64,000 nucleotides of DNA from Aurifilum marmelostoma. Taxonomy: Eukaryota > Ascomycota > Sordariomycetes > Diaporthales > Cryphonectriaceae. The notes under the pieces are model-generated. The model ran no database searches. It had not been told where the DNA came from and saw only the letters and a program-made list of their open reading frames with translations. This document shows, piece by piece, positions 33,531 through 43,468 of the stretch. The translations under genes were made by a program, and so were the position numbers. The stretch is taken from contig JAMXSV010000008.1 in NCBI GenBank assembly GCA_027559495.1, positions 1,054,001-1,118,000 on the forward strand, given 5' to 3'. Position 1 is the stretch's first letter, and each line of letters opens with the position of its first letter.

Positions 33531-35071
33531 GGGCAATTCGCAATCGCCCTTTGCCGAGAGAAAATAGGACCATGCTAGGGCTAGGAGGTACATGTGTGGT
33601 TGACGTGGCCGAGGATGGTGCATGGCATGAGTGGTATAGCACGACAAAACGGTTGGCGAGGGGCCCAGGCTAACGCAGCAGAGGCCATCCAAGGTTGCTG
33701 CACTGTCACTGCAGCCTGCAGCCCAGCAAGATTTGGAGAGGCCTGATTGGAAGACCCGGACGAGGAGAGGGGCCACGGGGCCAAGGTCCAGGCCGAGTGA
33801 GGAGAAGCTGCTGTGGTGTGGATCGGGCGAGGCCACAGGCGGCTCAGCGATTGGTCCAGCTCTTATTGTGCCTTGTGATTGGGCTGACACTGCTAAGTAC
33901 CCGGTACTTGTCACTGAGCAGCCTTTCCCAGCGGTGGGAGGCTCGCAGCCGAGGGTTTTGGGAGGGGAAGGAGGGGAGGAGAGGGGGAGTGGTGCTTGGT
34001 AGCCTGTGGCAGGGCTGCCAAATGTGTGTTGTGTGTGTATATCTATCTTCTCTCATCTCTTTTCTGTGTTTATGTGTGCGTCCTTGTGGCCTTGCCCCCG
34101 GGTCTGACCTGGACAGGGCGCACTCACACACGGCTGTGCACACAGAAGCCTTTGGAAGCTGCGACTCGAGGCTCGAAACTAAATAGAGCACATTTGAAGA
34201 ATTGGAGGGAAGGAGCAAATGGTCGGTGGTTCTTTCTTTTTTTTTTTTCACAAGCAGAGCTCCTGCCGATTTTGATTGAACCGTTGGCTCTTGGGACCCA
34301 GAAATATGGACACGGATTTTAGGTACTGACCATGCAGGGAATTGAGACTGAGTCTGGCCCATGGTTGGTCTTGGTCTTCCATCTGATACTGAAGGTGGAG
34401 GTGAGGAAGGGTTGTGTGAAGTGAGGATGTCCTCGATCAGCCTTGCTTCAGTGGAGGGAGCAGAGAACATGCGTGTGTGAGTAAGTGACCTGCCAGGGAA
34501 AAACCACATCTCTGAGCGTCAAGGCTCAGCCATCATGTAGCGATACTGCACAGAGAGCCTTTTTTTTTTTTTTTTTGTTCTTGGCCTCTCTTCTCTCTTT
34601 TCCTGCTGCTGTTTTCCTCCAATCCCTAGGCAGCTGCATGCATCATCTGTCCCAGAAAGCCAGCCAGCCAGCCAGCCAGATGACAGAGCCGAGGCGGAGG
34701 CACCCTCTTCAGAGGGTCACTAACTCTACCCCCTGCTGCGAGCCCCGCTTCAGCCACCAAGTCACTGGTACCTCGTTGCAAGCTTAGCTCCACCGCTGAT
34801 TTTCCTTAGCACTTGTCTTTTCTGGCAGCCACAGCCCTCCCTCGAGGCGGGCAGCCTTGTTCTTCCAACCTCTCCCCATCTTTCCCAAACCGCCCACCAC
34901 CACCACCCTTTCTTCCGACCGTGCAGACCACCACCACCACCACCACCTAATTGTCCCAACCTCACACACAACTCCTCTTCCTTGGGCAATTGCCTCCTCC
35001 TCCTCTTCACCCTTTCTTTTTCTTTCCTGGAATTGTACATACATCAATCATTGTTGCAACCACAACACACA

Positions 35072-37917
35072 ATGGACCCTCCAAATAAGCGACGCAGGCT
35101 TGCGCCTAAGGTAGCCGAACCCCCCCCTCCCCCTCTTCCGCCACCGCCCCTCCTGCCACCACCTCTCAGCCTGCACCACCAGCAACAGCTTCTGCTGCCT
35201 CTGCTGCTGCATCCATACCCACCCCCACAGTGACCCCCCAGCAGGCCCAATTTGCTACCGAGCAGGTTCGTGGTAATCCCCAGCCCAGGACAGCACCTGC
35301 TTTTGTTTACTTGAGCTGGCCTGACTGACATAACCCTGTTCTGTCCACAGTCGCGTCGACAATATGCAGTCCAGGAGCCCCCCCCCACCCGAGCGCCACG
35401 AGTTCGAGTCCTTTGCCAGACACCTCCAAGATGCTGCAATGTACATCTATGGCAAGATGCAGCGTCGACCGCCCTACAAGAATGCCTCGGTGCTGCTGCT
35501 GCGGTGGGAAGAGGACACGGCTATGGAGCGCGAGGTCCTCAACCTGGAGAAGGTCTTTCGCGAGAAATACAACTACCACACCGACAGATGGGCCATACCT
35601 ACCTGTCCCAACCCCAGCATCAAGCTGAGCGTCCAGATGGCCTCCTTCATCGAGCATGCCCGCAGCGACCACCTCCTGATCATCTACTATGCTGGCCACA
35701 GCTATGTTGGCCCTGACAAACAGGTCTACTGGGCAAGGTATATACCACACCTGCCTGTCCTGCATGCAGCTCCTGCCACGGGGAATGCTGACGACATCTA
35801 GTAACAACACTCGGGAGGATGCATGTCGGCTGAAGTGGGGTGGTGTGCGATGCCTCTTCGAGGATGCCCAGTCTGATATCCTCCTGCTCCTCGACACCTG
35901 TGCTGTCCATGACTCCCCACATGCAGGCAGCCACGGCACAAAGCAGGCCATTGCTGCGTACAGCCCAGGCCAGCCCACCCCTGACTACCCTCTCCAGTCC
36001 TTCACCAGCTACCTGGCCTCGGCCCTCCACAACCTGAGCAGCTTTGGCAGGCCGTACACGGTGCAGCGTCTGTATGACGAGATATTACGACTCAGACAGC
36101 GCGATGTCCCCTCGAGGTCCATCAATGGTGGCGGCGGCGGCCGTTCTCAGACACCTGCCGAGAAGACTCCTGTCTTGTTCACGTTGACGCCAGGAAAGGC
36201 CGAACACATTGCCCTGTACCCTTTCAAGCACAAGGGCGGCTCTGCTGCCCAGGACCCTCACCATATGAATGGCCACTCGAGCCAGGGTCTTCCGTTTGTG
36301 ACGAATGCGCCCGTGCCCGACCTGACCTTTGACGAGGCAAGAGTTCTTGTCTGCACGACTTTCGTCGGTGATGCCAGCCCGGACATGGCCTTCTACAACC
36401 AGTGGATTCAGCACCCACCTCCCCTCGCGTCCAAGATCACCATGGAGGGCATGTTCCTGGGCCCGCCCACCATGCTTCTTGTGTCGATGCCCATGGCCGT
36501 CTGGAATGTCGTGCAGCATGACAAGGTGTGCTGTTTTCTCGGCTACATTAACTCCCATAACATGACCGATCTGTACAAGGGACTGGTCCAGTCCGCACCC
36601 CAACCTCACGCGCTCTCTGGCGCCGCTGCCCCTCCTGTCCCCGAGAAGACCGTGGACGATAGTCATGTCCCTGTCGAGGCCCGTAACGGCGGCCAGGCCA
36701 CCAAGCGTCGTCAACAGCAGATGAGTATGCACACGTCCATGTACCCGCTGCCTGTGCAGACAGTCCGCCAGCTGGCGCGAGCCAGAAATCCGCTCCCTAA
36801 TTCAGCCCCCGCGCCTCCTGCAGTAACAATGGGCCCTGCGACAAGGAACGACGTAGACAGCGCCGAGATGAAGGAGGCGGCTGAGCAGCTCAAGGCTCTG
36901 AGCCACGTCCGTCAGGCTAGCGACGGGGCGGTGAGCGCTGGTGGCCAGTCCGAGGCTCGATCGGGTCGGTCGCCCTCGTCCAACGACCCTCATGATCTTA
37001 CAGAGGGGCACGCGGGGTCGGGCGGGCCCGCGAGGAAGCCTCTGGCCAAAGCACAGCCCAAGTATGATACCCGCTGCACGCTGTGCACCCACGCACCCTT
37101 CAAGGACTCGTCGTCACTGCGCAAACACATTGCCGCCGCTCACACGCGGCCGTTCCCGTGTGCATTCTCCTTCGCCGGCTGCGTGAGCACCTTCGGCTCC
37201 AAGAACGAGTGGAAGCGCCACATATCTTCTCAGCATCTCTGTCTTCAGTATTACCGCTGCTCCCAGTGCCCCTCGAGTGCCGCCGAGGGCAAGGGAAACG
37301 AGTTCAACCGCAAGGACCTGTTTACGCAGCATCTGCGGCGCATGCATGCCCCCTTTGCCATCAAGAAGGCCCTCACCAAGGGGGACAGCAAGCTGCAGTC
37401 GGAGTGGGAGACCCATGTCCGGGAGATGCAGGTCTCCTGTCTGGTCACGCGAAGACTGCCGCCTGAGCACGTGGCATGCCCTAAACCGGATTGCATGAAG
37501 GAATTCGAAGGCTACACTGCCTGGGATGAATGGACCGAGCACGTCGGTCGCCACATGGAAAAGGGCGACGGGCTCAAGATTGGCGTGGACAACTTGCTGG
37601 CCAGGTGGGCTCTCGCCGAGAACATCATCGAGCAGGCTGAGAACGGCGACTACAGGTTTGCCTCACAGGAGGACGCCAATACCTTCAGCATCCGTCGTGA
37701 CTCCATGGCCAACAATTCTCTCGTCTCGGACAGGCCCAAGTCCTCACCGAGGGTGGAGGAGAGCAGTGGCGATGACAGCCGGAGCGAGGAGGACGAGAAC
37801 AGCAGCAGCGAGCGCGGCCGCAAGACCAAGACCGAGGTCGAGGCGGACGATCCTGACTCTATCGTGGTCGCGACCTCAACACCTACAGTGCACGACCGCA
37901 TGGACACGGATGACTAG
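35072..37917 (+). CDS. Caspase-like domain / C2H2 zinc-finger fusion protein
   Basis: The best model starts at ATG 35072 (MDPPNKRRRLAPK, with a basic NLS-like cluster). It has a first intron from 35266, a 64-nt intron at 35738-35801 and a stop at 37917, giving about 870-900 residues. The second exon has a caspase-type core: a beta-strand VSVLLLRW-like segment (ASVLLLRWEED), the histidine motif HLLIIYYAGHSYVG (His about 181) and the cysteine motif ILLLLDTCAV (Cys about 227). That His-Cys order and spacing are those of clan CD peptidases. The C-terminal third has C2H2-type fingers (RCTLC...H...H, PCAFSFAGC...H...H, YRCSQCP...H...H, VACPKPDC...H...H) and an acidic Ser-rich tail. A nuclear, DNA-binding protease-like regulator is inference. 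The N-terminus is uncertain: two poly-C runs (35120-35127 and 35378-35386) change frame, and an intact frame from ATG 35364 also exists. Confidence 0.85.
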
Positions 37918-39452
37918 CGGCGACGACGTGACGAGGTCAACCCCCTCGGCACGAACGGAGAGCACAGAGACGGCAGCCCTCTTCTCTTCTGAAGACAAAC
38001 CTACGACCCGCACAGCCCGAGCGATTCGACTACAGCCGCTGCGGCGGTCTTGGCCTTGAATTGGTCATGCTCAGGTGCTTCCTGGTGACAGGATCCCAGT
38101 CTCGAAGAGTCCAGGCGATCCGATGGACTTCCAGTGGTGATGAGATACTTGTCAGTGCCGAAAAGGTGATGGTATACGTCTTCTATTCTCATTCTATTCC
38201 CATCTTGGCCCCCGAGGGAGAAAGTTTCGCGATGCGAGAAGTAAAGATAGTCTCGATGGCAAATGACCATCTTATTGGGTGATGTGAACAGTGTTTGGAG
38301 GCCGTGGTGGCCATTCCATTCTTTCACGACGTAGTTTATTTTATTATATTTTTTTCTTCTTCTTTCTGCTCTTTTCTTGCTGTCAGCTGGAGTTGTGGGG
38401 CGCAAAATCATCGGATGGACCATTGCGTGGCGTATCGGGGTCTCAATTTGCCGGCATAGCGAGGAATATGTTGTCTTTGGTTTCGCCGAAGTGATGCTTG
38501 GGGGTCGGAGGATTAATGCAGTGCAATACTAAGCCCTGAGCACAGGCTAATGATACTATGATCTGTGACCAGACATAGGGTCAATTCCACACCAAATGGC
38601 CCGTCATCGTCTTTTCGGCCTAGGTCCCCACCCAAGTTTGAACGGTCACGACGTATAAGAAGAAGAACAATAGACTGGGGTCCCCACCAGATGGTGGTCT
38701 CTGTGATGCAAGCCCCCAGAAATGGCGCTCATATTACTGGCACGCTTCTTATTGTACAGCACGTGCAAGGGCGAGCACAAGCCGGCCTGCCATTCCTTGT
38801 CCGGGAAGTCAGCCAGAGCGGATCGTCAGTTGACGAGCTGGAATGCAACGTTGAGGGGTCGCAGACCCAGATTATTGGCGGCTTATTATGCCGAGCAACC
38901 AGCCATGGACCACACTGCATCTCCACCGGAGAGAGGGGGCCTGGTGGTATGGTGACCTACCCCAGATTTACTTGTTACGAAACCTTAATTGCCGGAACCA
39001 TGTACGGAATCAGCTTTTCACACTGGAGCATTACTGGGCTTATTATGCACTGCCCAAGCCTCGGTCACGAGGTTTCTCGCAAAGACAGAGGGAACGAGGC
39101 TGTTCAGGATGACCGTGGGGCTATTTCAGCTGCCATTTTCGGCGCGTTGGGCTCCGCTGCGCTTCTTTGCTTCGGGGCTCTCGGAGCCACGAGGTCGCAT
39201 GTTTTCGAGACCGCTAAACCAGGTTTCTGTGCCATCTCCTTTGACGAGCCGGGTGGTTAATATGGAAACATTACACATATTGGACTTGTGTGGTAGAGAA
39301 ATACAAAAAGGAGGGGTGAATCTGCCCTTTTCAGTATCGGAGACGCCTCCAGAATGTGATTGACGACGAATTGTCTCTTCGTGCCTCTTCTTTGGCATTG
39401 ACACATTATTACACACGTCCAGCAAGTGGTACGGGCCCTCATAGAACTTACA
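37918..39452. other. Intergenic region before the GH43 gene
   Basis: 3' flank of the caspase-like gene and promoter of the GH43 gene. A 231-codon frame at 38565-39260 begins with GTG and shows no domain, so it is not called. Confidence 0.5.
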
Positions 39453-41038
39453 ATGTTGAGCCTCTTCCAGCCAGCCTCGCTGCTGCTACTGCCGCTGCTG
39501 CTCCTGTCAGCACGCCTGGCTCACGCATCACTTCAAATCGTCCCCGGCGCTACATGGACAGGAGTGAGAACCACCACCCTTCACTTCCATCTCCTCTCCA
39601 AGACCATAGTTATACATATATATATATATATATATATGTATACATTCAGCACAGCAGGCTAACCCAGTATCAATCTCGGCAGACCAATACCGGTGCCCAC
39701 GTCCAGGCCCACGGCGCGGGCATGATTGTCGAGGACGGCGTGTACTACCTCATCGGCGAGGACAAGACGGACGGATCTGCGTTCCAGAACATCAACTGCT
39801 ACTCGTCGACGGACCTAGTTTCGTGGGAATATGTGGGCGCACTCCTGTCGCAGACGTCGTCGGGCGACCTGGGCCCAAACAGGGTCGTCGAGAGGCCCAA
39901 GGTCATCTACAACTCGTCGACGGGCAAGTACGTGCTGTGGATGCACATCGACAGCAGCAGCTATGGCGAGGCCAAGGTGGGGGTGGCCACGGGGGACTCG
40001 GTGTGTGGCAAGTATGAATATCTGGGCAGCTGGCAGCCTCTGGGCTTTCAGAGCCGGGACATTGGCCTGTTCCAGGATGATGATGGATCTGCGTACCTGT
40101 TGACGGAAGATGTGAGTATCACCTTCTCCTATTCCAAATAACCTCTTGACGTGCATGGGGTCGAGTTTACTGAGTATTGTGTCATCTGCCCATCTTCATA
40201 CGCACAGCGCGCGAACGGCCTCCGCATCGATAGCCTCACGGACGACTACCTCAACGTCTCATCAGCAGTGTACCTCTTTGCCGACTACGAGGCGCCAGCC
40301 ATGGTCAAGCTCAACGGCTACTACTTCCTCTTCGCCTCTCACTTGTCAGGCTGGGCCCCTAACGACAACGAGTACGTCTACGCAACATCCCTCTCCGGCC
40401 CCTGGTCGTCCTGGACCACATTCGCCACCGTCGGCTCCAACACGTACTCGTCTCAGACCAACTACATCCTGCCCGTCTCCTCCGACCTGACCATGTACCT
40501 GGGCGACCGCTGGGTCAGCAGCAACCTCATGACCTCGACCTACGTGTGGCTGCCGCTCACCATCTCCGGCACCTCCGTGACCATGGCGAACCAGATCAAC
40601 TGGATCCCCAACGTCGCCTCGGGAGGGGCCTGGACCGCAGGCCCCAGCGAGACCTGGCCCGAGGGCGAGAACGCCACCCTGAGCGGCGGGGCCACCGTCG
40701 TCACCTGCAGCGGTTGCAGCGGCGGCAAGGCGGCCGGCTACATCGGGGGGTCCAGCGAAGGCACCGTCACCTTCTCGGGCGTGGAGAGCGATGCCACCAC
40801 CGACACGACCATCCGCATAAAGTACGAGAACGGCGACAGCACGCAGCGCTTCGCCAACGTCTCGTGCAACGGCGTCGAGCAAAACATTGCGTTCCTGCCC
40901 ACCGCGGACGGGAGCACCCCCGGGAGCAGCGTTGTCACCTGTGCGCTGAAGGAGGGGAGCAGCAATACGGTGGCGATCACGCAGACGGATGGGTCGTACG
41001 GGCCTGATGTGGACCGCATCATGGTTCCCTTGAGCTGA
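39453..41038 (+). CDS. GH43 exo-beta-1,3-galactanase-like enzyme with C-terminal CBM, 3 exons
   Basis: Exons 39453-39563, 39683-40111 and 40208-41038 join at phase 0 to 456 residues. The signal peptide is MLSLFQPASLLLLPLLLLSA, cleaved near ARLAHA. The five-bladed propeller has VQAHGAGMIVEDGVYYLIGED, SRDIGLFQDDDGSAYLLTED and ADYEAPAMVKLNGYYFLF, landmarks of the GH43 subfamily (GH43_24) that removes galactose from beta-1,3-galactan, the backbone of type II arabinogalactan. From about residue 332 (EGENATLSGGA...) a cysteine-containing beta-sandwich resembles CBM35/CBM6 modules found on the same enzymes. The protein is predicted to be secreted. Substrate assignment rests on the motif and module pattern, not on a search. 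The first intron carries a TA microsatellite. Confidence 0.9.
39616..39637 (+). repeat. TA repeat inside intron 1 of the GH43 gene
   Basis: Eleven TA units within the 119-nt intron 39564-39682, between donor and acceptor. Confidence 0.85.
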
Positions 41039-41695
41039 GAGGGGGGGTTTTGGGGCCTCCGATGGGTTGATGCTCGTTTTTGCCTGCTGCCGGGCAAAAT
41101 TGATGGCTGTCCTTGTTGGAGAGCGAGAGGGATAGTCTTCATACACATGAATCTGCCATCACTCGTGAACTTGGGTGTTGAGACTTGCGTGCCTCTGCTC
41201 ATCGTGAGACTCGTACTGGCTGAGCATGTAGACATAAATGCAGCTCCTCTGGCTGTGTTTACTCTGTTGACAGCTGGGAAACATCAGCTTCAGCAGACAG
41301 GCCAAGAATACGTAACTTTTTCTGGTGATGATCAATTTGAAGTTTGAAAAGAGTTGCAGAAGTAACCCCGCCTTTCCCCCCCCCCGGGGGGCCCCCGATG
41401 GAGAATGGCTCTTCGATGATAACAAAAGACACAGAAGAGGGTAACAAGGAAATGAAATTGAATTATTGTCAGATTTTAGTACCTCCATGCTCATCGCTAC
41501 AGCATGACGCCGGCCACCTCGTTTCTTCCTGCCATCATCCCCTTCGCGTCTCCGCTCCCGAGGCCTCTCCTCTCAATCCACGTCAACTCGCTGCCCTGTA
41601 AATAGAATAACCACTTCTTTCAGATCCCCTTGCGCATTCCAGTTCCTTCGAACCCAGCGAGTGCCTGGTGTGGGCTCGTGGTACAGTCCTGTAAG
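41039..41695. other. Convergent intergenic region
   Basis: Between the 3' ends of the GH43 gene and the 590-aa membrane protein gene. It contains a C-run followed by a G-run (about 41379-41392). No gene seen. Confidence 0.5.
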
Positions 41696-43468
41696 TTATA
41701 GAAGTGTTGCCTCAGCCTGTCGTGTAGGTAGCCTTGTGGAATCTTCGCTAGCCTTTGCCAGAACTTCGTCTAGACTTGACAGGACCGACTTGGTGAGTAG
41801 CTGCAATTTGGATAGCGTAGCCTGCCGGCCAAGAGTAGGGTTGTGTATATTGAGCCCTCCGGTGTTGTCTAGTAACTGGCGGAGAGCCCCTCGGACGATA
41901 CGTGTAGCCGCCTCCATCTGCTCGAGTGCCTTGACAAGATCGTTTCGATACCGCACAGCATTCTTCAGCGGCTCGTGTGTCTCCTTCAGATAGCTGATCA
42001 TCTCTCTGTATCGAAGACGGCCTATGAATGCCGCCTCTTTCTGGGCGATTTGACTGTCATTCTGGTTGGCAACCGCGATGACAAGCCGATCCATTGGGTC
42101 AAGAAGCCACCTCGCTCTGTCGAGGTTACCTAGCAGTCGCTCTATTGCTATCGCGATGTGAGATATGGCTTTTTCGTAATGCGTCAAGAATCTAACATAC
42201 GTGCTACAAGCCTGCAGGTAGCCGTCTGCTCGGTGGTCTCCTTGCCATAGGATGTGATACCAAGGACCAGGGTCCGCGTTCAGATCGAGTGCGGCCTTAT
42301 CGAGTTGTACCAGGAAATCGTCGGACCAGGCTCTGAGATCCTTGAGCACAGCTCCTGAGCCCGCGATGACAAAAGTGCTGTCCTTGCTTATCGCAGGTTG
42401 CAGCGATCTCAGGCCGGCATGCGATGACAGAAAAGCCGAGACATTCGCCTCGGGTAGGCCCATCAACGGGACCGCATATCTCACTTTCCCCATGCGGTCA
42501 ACTGAGCTGGAAAAAGAATGCAGAAGCTCCGAGCCTCTTGTGGAGAATCGACACATTGTGGCTAGAGACTCTTCAAATTCGGGCTTCACGGTCGGGTCGA
42601 GGAGAGAAACACTAGGAACAGGGGGCTCTGCGCAGACCGACAGGTGCAGGTGGCGGACCGGAGCACTCCGACAGGCAGCCGCTGTTACGCTGGATAGGTT
42701 CCAGGACGATCCAGTGGCCAGACTCTCCTGTCCGAGGGGATAGCTGGAGCAACGTCGGCCCAACATCAAGGGCATCAGGGGCATGTGGCACAAGGTGTGG
42801 CCCACGGGAATCTGACTGAGAAAAGGCTCAATCCAGAGGAAGATGAACAGAGCTACGAAGAGGGCCACAGAAAATAACAAGATTGTGCTCAAGGGCCTCG
42901 TCAGCATTTGAGAGGTGGCATTGGCCAGGTGAGCGAACCATACCCGGCCCACTCCCCTTCTCTCGTCGGCCCCGGGCCTCTCTGCTTTCCCAGCCCCTCC
43001 CTTCTTCTTTTTGGTCTTGCATGAGCTGCTGTCCCCAGATCTGAGAATTTTGAGTTTCTCGAAGACTTGTTCCATGATCTGTGCGACCAGCTGCGCGATG
43101 AGTTTCTCTCGCGGCTTTGCAAAGCTATCCGAAGACTTGCCCTCCTGGATGGCGGACTCATCACGCCTATTGCCCTTCTCCTGGACTTTGCTTGCAGAGC
43201 TGCTCTCAATACTAAGGGTCTTGAGCTTCTTGATAAGTTGTTCGATGAACCGTGTCTGTTGGTCTACGACCCAGTCCTTGCCCTGAGCCTGGTAGTGAGG
43301 AGCAAGGCCTGCGTCGTCAACATCAGACTCTTCTGCCCTCGATGTTGGAGGCTTGCCCTTTTGTTCCGTGGTCTCCATCTTAATATGTTGCTCGGATCCT
43401 GAAGAGTGACGGGGAAGCCTTCTCGAAGATCCGGGGGGTGATTGGTCTGTACTGGAGCAAGATGACAT
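41696..43468 (-). CDS. Unrecognised single-pass membrane protein with internal repeat
   Basis: Intronless frame of 590 residues from ATG 43468. I do not recognise a family. The N-terminal ~190 residues are hydrophilic and Ser/Lys-rich. They contain two similar amphipathic segments, residues 74-94 (IEQLIKKLKTLSIESSSASK) and 131-152 (IMEQVFEKLKILRSGDSSSC), each followed by a Lys-rich stretch. A single hydrophobic helix spans about 193-214 (LSTILLFSVALFVALFIFLW). The remaining ~370 residues contain several cysteines just after the membrane and then long helices (about 380-570, including RLRYREMISYLKETHEPLKN), probably a helical bundle or coiled coil. The basic cytosolic side (KTKKKKGGAGK just before the helix) suggests N-in topology. 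The unbroken frame and normal composition argue for a real gene. Confidence 0.75.
   Translation of the reverse strand: MSSCSSTDQSPPGSSRRLPRHSSGSEQHIKMETTEQKGKPPTSRAEESDVDDAGLAPHYQAQGKDWVVDQQTRFIEQLIKKLKTLSIESSSASKVQEKGNRRDESAIQEGKSSDSFAKPREKLIAQLVAQIMEQVFEKLKILRSGDSSSCKTKKKKGGAGKAERPGADERRGVGRVWFAHLANATSQMLTRPLSTILLFSVALFVALFIFLWIEPFLSQIPVGHTLCHMPLMPLMLGRRCSSYPLGQESLATGSSWNLSSVTAAACRSAPVRHLHLSVCAEPPVPSVSLLDPTVKPEFEESLATMCRFSTRGSELLHSFSSSVDRMGKVRYAVPLMGLPEANVSAFLSSHAGLRSLQPAISKDSTFVIAGSGAVLKDLRAWSDDFLVQLDKAALDLNADPGPWYHILWQGDHRADGYLQACSTYVRFLTHYEKAISHIAIAIERLLGNLDRARWLLDPMDRLVIAVANQNDSQIAQKEAAFIGRLRYREMISYLKETHEPLKNAVRYRNDLVKALEQMEAATRIVRGALRQLLDNTGGLNIHNPTLGRQATLSKLQLLTKSVLSSLDEVLAKASEDSTRLPTRQAEATLL

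Larger units (their letters stand above)
27851..35071. other. 7.2-kb gene-poor region and promoter of the caspase-like gene
   Basis: No frame on either strand is long enough, ATG-initiated and motif-bearing to support a gene. 27.9-28.6 kb is the MFS promoter side. 28.6-30.9 kb is moderately AT-rich with many stops. 31.0-31.8 kb has overlapping frames on both strands of up to 173 codons, without recognisable motifs. 32.6-34.6 kb is dominated by purine/pyrimidine tracts and homopolymers (G13 at 32828-32840, T21 at 33067-33087, T17 at 34560-34576). 34.7-35.07 kb is the C/T-rich leader of the next gene. Confidence 0.5.

Noticed and set aside
33217..33914. Leu/Ser-rich frames on the minus strand
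   Set aside because: Direct translations of the polypurine/GA repeat; not proteins.
38565..39260. 231-codon plus-strand frame before the GH43 gene
   Set aside because: Begins with GTG, has no family motif or hydrophobic pattern of a real protein, and sits in an intergenic region.
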